Assembly (NCBI RefSeq): GCF_017875955.1
Contig: NZ_JAGINK010000001.1
Span: 5,486,501 to 5,550,500 of the forward strand
Direction: 5' to 3'
Origin: Pseudomonas sp. BP8
Lineage (GTDB): Bacteria; Pseudomonadota; Gammaproteobacteria; Pseudomonadales; Pseudomonadaceae
DNA: 64,000 nucleotides
The position numbers and the translations under genes were made by a program. The notes beneath the pieces are model-generated. The model saw nothing but the letters and a program-made list of their open reading frames with translations. It was not told where the DNA came from and made no database searches. This document shows positions 27,258-34,986 of the stretch, piece after piece (position 1 is the first letter of the stretch; every line of letters starts with the position of its first letter).

Positions 27258-27355
27258 CAGGCTTCTCCTGGTTTATGGCCATGGGCGGCGGTGACGGCGG
27301 CGCCGTCCTGGATGAACTGCTTCACGGCCTCGTGAAGCGAAATGGTTGCAGTCAA
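27257..27355 (-). pseudogene. Remnant of a 3-oxoadipate CoA-transferase subunit A gene (leader of pcaF)
   Basis: A 32-codon frame with a TTG start and AGGAG 7 bases upstream reads TATISLHEAVKQFIQDGAAV and then diverges before its TGA. SLHEAVKQFIQDGAAV resembles the N-terminus of CatI/PcaI-type CoA-transferase alpha subunits (SLREAV..FV.DG..VA). In related pseudomonads catI-catJ precede the thiolase gene. Here all but about 20 residues of that similarity is gone. The stop overlaps the pcaF ATG, so it may act as a translational leader. Recognition is from memory of the family. Confidence 0.5.
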
Positions 27356-27418
27356 TGGAGGCTCCTGGTCAGGACGCGTCGTTGAGCTCAGATTAAAGAC
27401 GGGGATGGGTAGCGCACA

Positions 27419-27452
27419 ATCCGATAATCGACTATTCGTTCGATTATCGAAC
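27419..27452. promoter_or_regulatory. PcaR binding region upstream of pcaF
   Basis: GTTCGATTATCGAAC at 27438-27452 and a half-site CCGATAATCG at 27421-27430 resemble the PcaR box GTTCGATAATCGCAC. They lie in the pcaK-pcaF gap, suggesting an independent beta-ketoadipate-dependent promoter for pcaFTBDC. Confidence 0.8.
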
Positions 27453-27503
27453 ACGTTGTTGTGCTGGCTACTGCGCTTGATCCGTTGTAAAGGGGGTGTC
27501 AGG

Positions 27504-27581
27504 GGCGGCCTCTTCGCGGGGCAAGCCCGCTCCTACAGGATTTGCGATGATCCTTTGGAGCGCGGGCCCGCCCCGCGAAGA
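27504..27581. repeat. REP inverted pair downstream of pcaK
   Basis: A typical copy (GGCCTCTTCGCGGGGCAAGC) faces a diverged one (GAGCGCGGGCCCGCCCCGCG). It lies 30 bp beyond the pcaK stop. Confidence 0.8.
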
Positions 27582-27610
27582 CATTAGCCCTGCCCCCTTC
27601 ATGTTCTGTT

Positions 27611-28957
27611 TCAGGTCGCGTCAGCGTGGCTGACCAGACCCTTGACGATCACGCCCACTGTGGCCAATGCCGCAGGCACCAACAGCGCCGTCAACACCTG
27701 TTCGAAGTTCCAGCCCAGGCCCAACAGGGTCGCCCCGCTCCAAGCACCGAGAATGGCGCCGAAGCGGCCGATACCGAGCATCCACGACACGCCGGTGGCG
27801 CGACCCTGGGTCGGATAGAAGCGCGCCGCCAACGAAGGCATGGCCGACTGCGCGCCGTTCACGCACATACCGGCAACCAGTACCAACGTGGCCAGCAGGG
27901 TAATGTTGCCCAGGCTCTGACCCACCGCGTAGGCGAATACCCCGGCCAGCAGGTAAAAGATGCCGATGACCTTGTGCGGGTTGAAGCGGTCCATAGCCCA
28001 GCCCACGCCGACCGCGCTGAGTACGCCGCCAAACTGGAACAGCGCACCGATGAATGCGGCTTCTTCCATGCTCGCGCCGCTGTCACGCATCAGCGTTGGC
28101 AGCCAGCTGGTCAGCAGGTAGACGATGACCAGGCCCATGAAGTAGGTCAGCCACAACAGCATGGTGCCCACGCCGTAGGTACCGGAGAAGATCACCGCAA
28201 ACACGTTGCGTGCAGCCACTACCTTTTGTTCAGGCACGCTGAAGCTGGACGCCTGGGCAACCACCTGCGGGGCAATCGGTGCCAACGTCTTGCGCACCTT
28301 GTCGGTACCGCGGTTGCGCACCACCAGGAAGCGCGCCGATTCCGGCAACCACACCAGCAGCACCACGGCCAGAATCAGCGGCAGTACCCCACCGATGACC
28401 AGCAGGCTATGCCAGCCGTAGGCCGGAATCAGCTTGGCGGACATGAAACCGCCGCCCGCCATGCCCAGGTTGAAGCCGCAGAACATGCTGGTGACCAGCA
28501 GCGACTTGAGCCGCTCGGGGGTGTATTCAGAGAGCAAGGTGGTAGCGTTGGGCATGCCCGCGCCCAGACCCAGACCGGTCAGGAAGCGCAGGATCAGCAA
28601 CTGGTCGACGTTGGTGGCATAGGCCGAGGCCAGGCTGAAGCCGCCGAATACCAGCACAGCGCCAACCAGCACACCTTTGCGGCCGAAGCGGTCAGCCAAC
28701 GGCCCGGAACCCAGTGCACCGAAGACCATGCCGATCAGCGCGGCACTCATCACCGGACCCAGGCTGGCCCGATCAATGCCCCACTCCTGGGACAGCGCAG
28801 GAGCAATGAAGCCCATTGCAGCAGTGTCCAGGCCATCGAGGAAGACGATCAGGAAGCACAGGATCACGACCCGCCATTGATAGCGGGACAGCGGCTGGTC
28901 ATTGATGAATGACTGGACGTCGAGGCAGTTGCCGACGGAGGTTTGCGGTTTGTTCAT
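27611..28957 (-). CDS. pcaK: 4-hydroxybenzoate/protocatechuate transporter and chemoreceptor
   Basis: This 448-residue AAHS-family major facilitator protein has the conserved TM1 motif FLDGLDTAAMGFIAPAL and the loop motif GPLADRFGRKGVL. In P. putida PcaK imports 4-hydroxybenzoate and protocatechuate and is needed for chemotaxis to them. It lies between pcaR and pcaF on the same strand, with a PcaR box about 270 bp upstream. It has twelve predicted helices and is full length. Confidence 0.93.
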   Translation of the reverse strand: MNKPQTSVGNCLDVQSFINDQPLSRYQWRVVILCFLIVFLDGLDTAAMGFIAPALSQEWGIDRASLGPVMSAALIGMVFGALGSGPLADRFGRKGVLVGAVLVFGGFSLASAYATNVDQLLILRFLTGLGLGAGMPNATTLLSEYTPERLKSLLVTSMFCGFNLGMAGGGFMSAKLIPAYGWHSLLVIGGVLPLILAVVLLVWLPESARFLVVRNRGTDKVRKTLAPIAPQVVAQASSFSVPEQKVVAARNVFAVIFSGTYGVGTMLLWLTYFMGLVIVYLLTSWLPTLMRDSGASMEEAAFIGALFQFGGVLSAVGVGWAMDRFNPHKVIGIFYLLAGVFAYAVGQSLGNITLLATLVLVAGMCVNGAQSAMPSLAARFYPTQGRATGVSWMLGIGRFGAILGAWSGATLLGLGWNFEQVLTALLVPAALATVGVIVKGLVSHADAT

Positions 28958-29222
28958 TGTTGTAATCCAGAAAATCGGCGCAGGCAGGACTCAGACGCAC
29001 GCTGTGCGCAGGTATCGAGAATCAGTAGGAGCGGCCGAGCGTCAGCCTGGATACAACGGAGCTGCGTGCGAGTGCGGGTGCGGGTGCGGCCGCAGCACAG
29101 GAAGGACAGTGGTCATGGGTGATGCCTCTCGCATGTTGTTCTTGTTCGGTCGGCTGAAGCCGACCGTTGCGAGAGACATTAATCAGCGGGCGCTGAGGAC
29201 GCAATTCAGCCAGAGCGACATT

Positions 29223-29237
29223 GTGCGTTTATCGAAC
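29223..29237. promoter_or_regulatory. PcaR box upstream of pcaK
   Basis: On the minus strand the 15-mer reads GTTCGATAAACGCAC, one base different from the PcaR box. It lies in the 307-bp pcaR-pcaK gap. The same gap has four GTGCG(A/G)-type hexamer repeats at about 29066-29091 and no gene. Confidence 0.8.
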
Positions 29238-29264
29238 AGTAGATCGTGCTCAGCCGTTGATGAC

Positions 29265-30134
29265 TTACCCAAACAGCTGGGTACACAGGTCTCGGCTCGA
29301 CGCCAACAGGATCGGCAGGAACCGCTGTTCCAGCTCGCTGCGCGTCACCCGCCCGACATGGGTACTGACATTGAGGGCTGCCAGCACCTGACCCGAAGCA
29401 TCATAGATAGGCACCGCAATCGACCGCAGGCCCTGCTCCAGTTCCTGGTCGACCACGCACCAACCCTGAGCGCGAACCTGGTGGATGCAGGCAAACAGCG
29501 ACTCTGGATCATGCAGGGTACGGCTGGTACGGGCTTTCAGGTCGGCACGCTCGAGGTATTCGCGCAGGCTGGCATCATCCAGGGCAGCCAGCAGAATGCG
29601 TCCCATCGAGGTGCAATAGGCCGGCAGCCGGCCACCCACCGAGAGGTCGACCGAGATCAGCCGTTCGACCGTCGCCGAGCGCGCTATATAAAGAATGTCG
29701 TCGCCTTCAAGCGTGGCCATGTTGGCGGCTTCATGCAACTGGTCACTGATGCGATCCAGGTACGGCTGCGCAGACATCGCCAGCGGGGTCGACGACAGGT
29801 AGGCATGGCCGAGCGTCAGCACCTTGGGCAGCAACGAATAAGTGCGCCCGTTGGTGGTGGCATAGCCGAGCTTCATCAGGGTGTGCAGACACCGCCGTAC
29901 TGCCGCCCGCGGGATCTCGGTGCGGTGGCTGATCTGAGCGATGGTCAGGTGTCGCTTGCGTTCCTGGAACGCCTGAATGACCGCCAGGCCACGGGCCAGC
30001 GAGGTCATGAAATCCGGATCACCGGTGAACGCCTGAATGCGCTTGGCCGGCGACGCCACGATCGGCGGCGCCATCGTAGGGGACGCGGCACGTTCTGGCA
30101 GCGGGGAATCCTTGGGCAGGTTTTCGTCGCTCAT
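29265..30134 (-). CDS. pcaR: IclR-family activator of the pca regulon
   Basis: This 289-residue IclR-type regulator has a winged helix-turn-helix at about residues 45-105 (LTIAQISHRTEIPRAAVRRC) and a GAF-like effector domain (GRLPAYCTSMGRILLAAL, DQELEQGLRSIAVPIYD). P. putida PcaR activates pcaK, pcaF operon and pcaIJ genes with beta-ketoadipate and represses its own gene. The start MSDENLPKD has GAGG 6 bases upstream. A perfect PcaR box lies just upstream. Confidence 0.93.
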   Translation of the reverse strand: MSDENLPKDSPLPERAASPTMAPPIVASPAKRIQAFTGDPDFMTSLARGLAVIQAFQERKRHLTIAQISHRTEIPRAAVRRCLHTLMKLGYATTNGRTYSLLPKVLTLGHAYLSSTPLAMSAQPYLDRISDQLHEAANMATLEGDDILYIARSATVERLISVDLSVGGRLPAYCTSMGRILLAALDDASLREYLERADLKARTSRTLHDPESLFACIHQVRAQGWCVVDQELEQGLRSIAVPIYDASGQVLAALNVSTHVGRVTRSELEQRFLPILLASSRDLCTQLFG

Positions 30135-30161
30135 GGCAGACCTCAAAAAAATCCGTGGTTC

Positions 30162-30195
30162 GTGCGATTATCGAACGAACGGCCGATAATCGCAA
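30162..30195. promoter_or_regulatory. PcaR autoregulatory sites
   Basis: On the minus strand 30162-30176 reads exactly GTTCGATAATCGCAC. A weaker copy with four mismatches (GGCCGATAATCGCAA) lies on the plus strand at 30181-30195. They lie 28-61 bp upstream of the pcaR start codon. Confidence 0.85.
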
Positions 30196-30222
30196 TTGAC
30201 CGCTGACACTTTTGCTTATACC

Positions 30223-30316
30223 TTTCTCATGCCACATGTGGCTTCTTTGGAGAGACTGGTCAGGTACCCACCGTAGAAGTCCCCAGGCACGGCCTCGTCA
30301 CCGCGAGGCCGTTTTA
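30223..30316 (+). ncRNA. Candidate small RNA divergent from pcaR
   Basis: TTGACC (30196-30201) and TATACC (30217-30222) resemble a sigma-70 promoter with a short 15-bp spacer. About 70 bp later an ACGGCCTCG/CGAGGCCGT hairpin with TTTT forms a terminator. No reading frame with a ribosome site fills the interval. The -35 element directly abuts the second PcaR half-box. This is inference; it matches no RNA family that I recognise. Confidence 0.35.
30289..30316 (+). terminator. Rho-independent terminator upstream of the pcaR promoter region
   Basis: A 9-bp stem ACGGCCTCG/CGAGGCCGT is followed by TTTT on the plus strand. No protein gene precedes it in that direction. From here to 30691 (about 375 bp) I see no convincing gene; one 64-codon minus frame lacks a ribosome site. 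Confidence 0.65.
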
Positions 30317-30691
30317 CATCCCCTCTTGATCAATCGAACTTTCCGCCCGGCGCTCCCTCAAACTTCTGACAGCGGCGATGGCGTTTTCAACAGCGACTTG
30401 CACAACTTTCCCCTCTTGTGTCAGCCACTCGTAAAGAACGATGATCACGGTGTTGCCGATTGCTATAATCATCTCGGCTAGCGATGATTGATGCGCGTGA
30501 GGATGCAAGTAACTAGCCGTCCACTCGGACTCTCAGCATCCCAAGGCACGGCGCTGTATATGCGCTTTATCGTGTCAGCGCTTCTATTAGGACACTGTTG
30601 CTGCGACAGCGAATTCGCTCTGGTTGCGTAGCCGCATGCTCAACTTGGCATGCCGGGTCCAGGGCCAACTCTTACTTATTCAGGTACTACT

Positions 30692-30892
30692 GTGACGAAA
30701 GATGAACTGCGCGCAGAACTCGAGCGCCAGGCTGAACGTTACAAGGATGTTTACGGTGGCGAAGTCACCACCTATGCGGCACAACCCGAGCCGGAGCGTA
30801 AACCGTGGCGCAAGCGCGCGACGGTTCAAGACCAGGTGTTTGCCCAAGAGCTGGAAAAAATGGAAAAAGACCTGCGCACCGATGAATCCTGA
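30692..30892 (+). CDS. Small conserved-looking hypothetical protein
   Basis: A charged 66-residue protein (VTKDELRAELERQAERYKDV...) is mostly helical at both ends, with a Pro-rich middle (AAQPEPERKPWRKRATVQDQ). A GTG start is preferred because CAGG lies 7 bases upstream; an ATG 14 codons earlier adds a low-complexity leader. No signal peptide or membrane segment is seen. It precedes the PiT transporter by about 310 bp on the same strand. Function unknown. Confidence 0.6.
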   Translation: MTKDELRAELERQAERYKDVYGGEVTTYAAQPEPERKPWRKRATVQDQVFAQELEKMEKDLRTDES

Positions 30893-31206
30893 GCCGCTGG
30901 GCACCCGGCACTGACCATGATCAGTTGAAGCAGGGTGTTGGCTTGTAGTGCTGCAGGCCCTTCCGTGAAATGGAATTATACAAATTTCATACAAGCGTTT
31001 GAATGAAGATTCGCCTGGGCAATCTCTGAGCAATCGTGAAACTTTGCCGATATTCGCGTTTTTTGTCGGCATGTAACCTGCACAGATCTATGGCCTCAGG
31101 CGGTGCGGTGTGGCATTTCCAGCCGCCACTGGTCTCTCGGGGGTGCATCGATTGCCAATATTTTCTGGCATAATCCGGCCCCCCTACGACCGCCAGAAAA
31201 CCTTTC

Positions 31207-32679
31207 ATGATCGATTTATTCAGCGGACTGGATGCCTGGGTAGTGGTGAGCTTGGTGCTCGCACTGACCTTCGTGCTCGCATTCGAGTTCATCAATGGCT
31301 TTCATGACACCGCGAACGCGGTAGCCACCGTCATCTATACCAAAGCCATGCCACCGCACCTCGCCGTGTTCTTCTCCGGCGTGTTCAACTTCCTCGGTGT
31401 TCTGCTCGGCGGTGTCGGCGTGGCGTATGCCATTGTCCACCTGCTGCCGGTCGAACTGCTGATCAATGTGAACACCGGTCACGGCCTGGCCATGGTCTTC
31501 TCGTTGTTGGCTGCGGCCATCACCTGGAACCTTGGCACGTGGTACTTCGGCATCCCCGCTTCCAGTTCGCACACCCTGATCGGTTCGATCCTTGGCGTCG
31601 GCCTGGCCAACGCCTTGATCAGCGACATTCCTCTGGGCGATGGCGTCAACTGGCAGAAGGCGATCGACATCGGCATGTCGCTGGTACTCTCGCCGATGGC
31701 CGGTTTTGCCGTTGCCGCGCTGGTGCTGCTGGGCCTGAAGTGGTGGCGCCCGCTGTCGAAGATGCACAAGACGCCGGAGCAACGCCGCAAGCTCGACGAC
31801 AAGAAGCATCCACCGTTCTGGAACCGTCTGGTGCTGGTCATCTCGGCCATGGGCGTGAGCTTCGTGCATGGTTCAAACGATGGCCAGAAAGGCATCGGCC
31901 TGATCATGCTGGTGTTGATCGGTATTGTCCCGGCCAAGTTTGTGCTTGACCTGAACAGCACCACCTACCAGATCGAGCGTACCCGTGACGCCACCCTGCA
32001 CCTGAGCCAGTTCTACCAGCGCAATGAAGCGACCCTGGGCGAATACCTGGCCTTGGGCAAGGCTGCAGCGGGCGACTTGCCAGAGCAGTTCAGCTGCAAT
32101 CCGCAGCAGACCGAGCCGACCATTGCCGCCCTGCAGACCTCGCTCCAGGGCGTGACCGACTACCGTGCACTCGATTCCGAGAAGCGCGTGGAAGTACGGC
32201 GCTACCTGCTGTGCCTGGACGACACCGCGAAGAAAGTCGGCAAGCTGCCTGGGCTTGAGCCCCGTGAGAAAGCCGACCTGGAAAAACTGCGCAAAGACCT
32301 CACTGCCACCACCGAGTACGCACCGTTCTGGGTGATCGTAGCGGTTGCCCTGGCCTTGGGCCTGGGGACCATGGTGGGCTGGAAGCGTGTGGTCCTGACC
32401 GTTGGTGAGAAGATCGGCAAGCAGGGCATGACGTATGCCCAGGGCATGTCGGCGCAGATCACTGCGGCTTGTGCGATCGGCATGGCCAACGTGTTCAGCC
32501 TGCCGGTGTCGACCACCCATGTACTGTCATCGGGCGTGGCCGGGACCATGGTGGCCAACAAGAGCGGACTGCAAGGCGGCACCGTCAAGACCATTCTCCT
32601 GGCCTGGGTCCTGACCCTGCCTGCGACTATGGGTCTGGCTGCGGGGCTGTTCTGGCTGGCGACCAAGGCGATCAGCTGA
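31207..32679 (+). CDS. pit: Low-affinity inorganic phosphate transporter, PiT family
   Basis: This 490-residue membrane protein has the two inverted PiT signatures: FEFINGFHDTANAVATVIYT near the N-terminus and VSFVHGSNDGQKGIGLIMLV in the middle, each with the GxxDxANx-type core. A large cytoplasmic loop (about residues 250-375) separates the two halves. It imports metal-phosphate with protons. It is followed by a strong terminator. No partner phoU-like gene is adjacent. Confidence 0.92.
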   Translation: MIDLFSGLDAWVVVSLVLALTFVLAFEFINGFHDTANAVATVIYTKAMPPHLAVFFSGVFNFLGVLLGGVGVAYAIVHLLPVELLINVNTGHGLAMVFSLLAAAITWNLGTWYFGIPASSSHTLIGSILGVGLANALISDIPLGDGVNWQKAIDIGMSLVLSPMAGFAVAALVLLGLKWWRPLSKMHKTPEQRRKLDDKKHPPFWNRLVLVISAMGVSFVHGSNDGQKGIGLIMLVLIGIVPAKFVLDLNSTTYQIERTRDATLHLSQFYQRNEATLGEYLALGKAAAGDLPEQFSCNPQQTEPTIAALQTSLQGVTDYRALDSEKRVEVRRYLLCLDDTAKKVGKLPGLEPREKADLEKLRKDLTATTEYAPFWVIVAVALALGLGTMVGWKRVVLTVGEKIGKQGMTYAQGMSAQITAACAIGMANVFSLPVSTTHVLSSGVAGTMVANKSGLQGGTVKTILLAWVLTLPATMGLAAGLFWLATKAIS

Positions 32680-32700
32680 GACGCTGGGCTTTGATCTGAG

Positions 32701-32728
32701 AAAGGCGCCTTCGGGCGCTTTTTTTTTG
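32701..32728 (+). terminator. Terminator of the PiT gene
   Basis: A GCGCC/GGGCGC stem around TTC is followed by at least eight T residues, about 20 bp after the stop codon. Confidence 0.85.
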
Positions 32729-32792
32729 GTTCTTCTTGGGCTAGGAGGGAGGTGGTCTGGTGGCTTGGTTGGCTGGTTGGCTTAGGAGTTGT

Positions 32793-33343
32793 GGGCTTAT
32801 CCATTTGATGTAGTGGCTGTAATGGCCCCTTCCGCCCTTACGGCGGGTCACTTTTTTTCTTGGAAAAAAGTAACCAAAAACCGCTTGCTCCTGCATCCGG
32901 CCCTCCGCTGCGCTGCGGGTTCCCTCGCTCCGGTCTTGCTCCGGGAGGACCGCGCTGTACGGCCCATCCTGGGCCTCAGCGCTTTCCGGCCATCCATGGC
33001 CTCCACCTCCCTGCGCAAGACCTCCACTCGGCCTCCTGAAGTCGCGAAGTTACGGGCGGCGTCTGGGCTGGCGTTGTTTTTGGTAGTGGCATCGGTGGTG
33101 GATATTCGGGCCTCTTCGCGGGGCAAGCCCGCTCCTACAGGTATCGCGCAAATTTTGAATTCGGCGTAATCCCTGTAGGAGCGGGCTTGCCCCGCGAAGA
33201 GGCCCGAACTGGCAATGCAAATCGCAGGGCACAGCCCTGCCAGCCACCTCACAAATCCGCTGGTAAATAAACAAAGCGAGAGCGCAGCGATTCGCCTGCC
33301 GTTGCCCTGGCTGTTGATCTTGATCTTGCTCTTGATCTACCCC
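32793..33343. repeat. Modular intergenic repeat, copy A (with REP pair inside)
   Basis: From GGGCTTATCC to CTTGATCTACCC this about 550-bp segment recurs at 53659-54676. Module 1 (to about 33030) holds CGGCGGGTCACTTTTTTTC and a GC-rich stretch. Module 2 (33031-33343) contains an inverted REP pair at 33108-33141 and 33172-33205. The element ends 1 bp before the stop codon of the adjacent ATPase gene. Open frames inside it are consequences of the repeat. It fills the gap between two convergent genes. Confidence 0.85.
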
Positions 33344-33344
33344 T

Positions 33345-34820
33345 TCAGCGCCGTTTCCCACCCAGCAGCGACCCCATCAACCCCCGCACCAACTGCCGCC
33401 CCAACTGATTAGTCGCCTGACGCACCGCCGACTTGATCGCCTGCCCCGCCGCCCCCTGCAAAAACTCCCCCGCCTTGTCGGCAAAACTCCCCTCCTCCAC
33501 CTGAGGCTGCGGCACTGGCTCTACCGGCTCCCCCTTACGCTGAGTAAGCATTTCATAAGCCGACTCCCGATCAATCGGCTTGTCATAGCGCCCACGCAAA
33601 GGCGACGACGCCACCAGCGCACTACGCTCGACCGCACTCAGCGGCCCGATCCGCGACTGCGGCGGCGCGATCAACACACGCTGGACCATCGCCGGGGTGC
33701 CCTTGTCCTCCAGCGTGCCCACCAACGCCTCGCCGATACCAAGCTCCGTCAGCACCCCAAGCGTGTCAAACGCAGGATTTGGCCTGAAACCCTCGGCCAC
33801 AGCCTTGAGCGACTTCTGCTCCTTGGCCGTAAATGCCCGCAGACCATGCTGGATACGCAACCCCAACTGGGCCAACACCGCATCCGGCAAATCCCCCGGC
33901 GACTGGGTCACGAAGTACACCCCGACCCCCTTCGAGCGAATCAGGCGCACCACTTGCTCGAGCCGGTCCTGCAAGGCCTTGGGTGTATCGTTGAACAGCA
34001 AGTGCGCCTCGTCGAAGAACAGCGCCAGCACCGGTTTATCGGCATCACCGCGTTCCGGCAGCTGTTCAAACAGCTCGGCCAGCAGCCACAACAAAAACGT
34101 TGCATAGACTTTCGGCGCCTCATGCACCAGTCGGCTGGCGTCGAGTAGATGAATCCGACCACGGCCGTCGGCAGCAGGCTGCAAGAGGTCTTCGAGCTGC
34201 AGTGCCGGTTCGCCAAACAAGGCCTCGGCGCCCTGCTGCTCAAGCGTCGCCAACCGCCGCAGCAGCGCCTGGGTAGAGCCGCTGGTCATCAGCGCGCTGT
34301 CCTCACCGAGGACCTGCGGGTTGTCCTTGAGGTGGTTGAGCAAGGCCTTGAGGTCTTTCAGGTCAAGCAACAGCAAGCCGTCGCGATCCGCCACCTTGAA
34401 CGCCGCATACAACGCTGCCTGCTGGCTGTCGGTCAACTCGAGCAGATTACTCAACAGCAGTGGCCCCATTTCGCTGAGGGTCGTGCGCAACGGATGGCCA
34501 GACTGCCCGGCAATGTCCCACAAGGTCAGTGGGTAGGCCTTGGGCGTGTGGCCAAGCCACGGCATCCCGGCGATACGCTCGGCCACCTTGCCCTGCGGCG
34601 TGGCCGCTGCCCCCAGGCCGCACAGGTCGCCCTTCACATCAGCCGCAAACACCGCCACACCGGCATCACTGAAGACCTCGGCCAGGCGCTGTAAAGTCAC
34701 CGTCTTGCCAGTACCCGTGGCGCCTGCCACCAGGCCATGACGGTTGGCCAGGCGCATGGCCTGGCTTACAGGCTGGCTGTCAGTGCCGGCACCTACAACA
34801 ATTTGCGAAGAATCTGACAT
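33345..34820 (-). CDS. HerA-like/DUF853 ATPase (YjgR family)
   Basis: This 491-residue P-loop ATPase has Walker A GATGTGKT at residues 33-40 and a Walker B-like LALFFDEAHLLF near 270. Its length is typical of DUF853. Family members resemble the HerA/FtsK helicases, and E. coli YjgR is uncharacterised. The C-terminal part (about 425-491) is Gly/Ala-rich and probably flexible. It is monocistronic and convergent with pit. Confidence 0.85.
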   Translation of the reverse strand: MSDSSQIVVGAGTDSQPVSQAMRLANRHGLVAGATGTGKTVTLQRLAEVFSDAGVAVFAADVKGDLCGLGAAATPQGKVAERIAGMPWLGHTPKAYPLTLWDIAGQSGHPLRTTLSEMGPLLLSNLLELTDSQQAALYAAFKVADRDGLLLLDLKDLKALLNHLKDNPQVLGEDSALMTSGSTQALLRRLATLEQQGAEALFGEPALQLEDLLQPAADGRGRIHLLDASRLVHEAPKVYATFLLWLLAELFEQLPERGDADKPVLALFFDEAHLLFNDTPKALQDRLEQVVRLIRSKGVGVYFVTQSPGDLPDAVLAQLGLRIQHGLRAFTAKEQKSLKAVAEGFRPNPAFDTLGVLTELGIGEALVGTLEDKGTPAMVQRVLIAPPQSRIGPLSAVERSALVASSPLRGRYDKPIDRESAYEMLTQRKGEPVEPVPQPQVEEGSFADKAGEFLQGAAGQAIKSAVRQATNQLGRQLVRGLMGSLLGGKRR

Positions 34821-34986
34821 CTTATTTCATCCTCTCCTCAAGCTTTACCGGATAACGGCCGATATGCCCTGTTGATATTCACCTAAAGACAGGAACATCC
34901 CCAAAAGGACTACGGGACAAGTTGCACTGTTTTTCAGCTATTTGTGCGAACGACCCGATAATCACCTTAGCGGAACCGATTACGCC

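Noticed and set aside
30314..30508. 64-codon minus-strand frame (ends RAESSIDQEGM) between pcaR and the PiT gene
   Set aside because: No ribosome site near either possible start, overlaps the terminator hairpin, and no recognised family; left unannotated.
32789..33169. Frame with FFSWKKVTKNRLLLHPALRC, repeated at 53.7 and 54.6 kb
   Set aside because: It occurs in every copy of the intergenic repeat and in both orientations; better explained as repeat DNA than as a protein.
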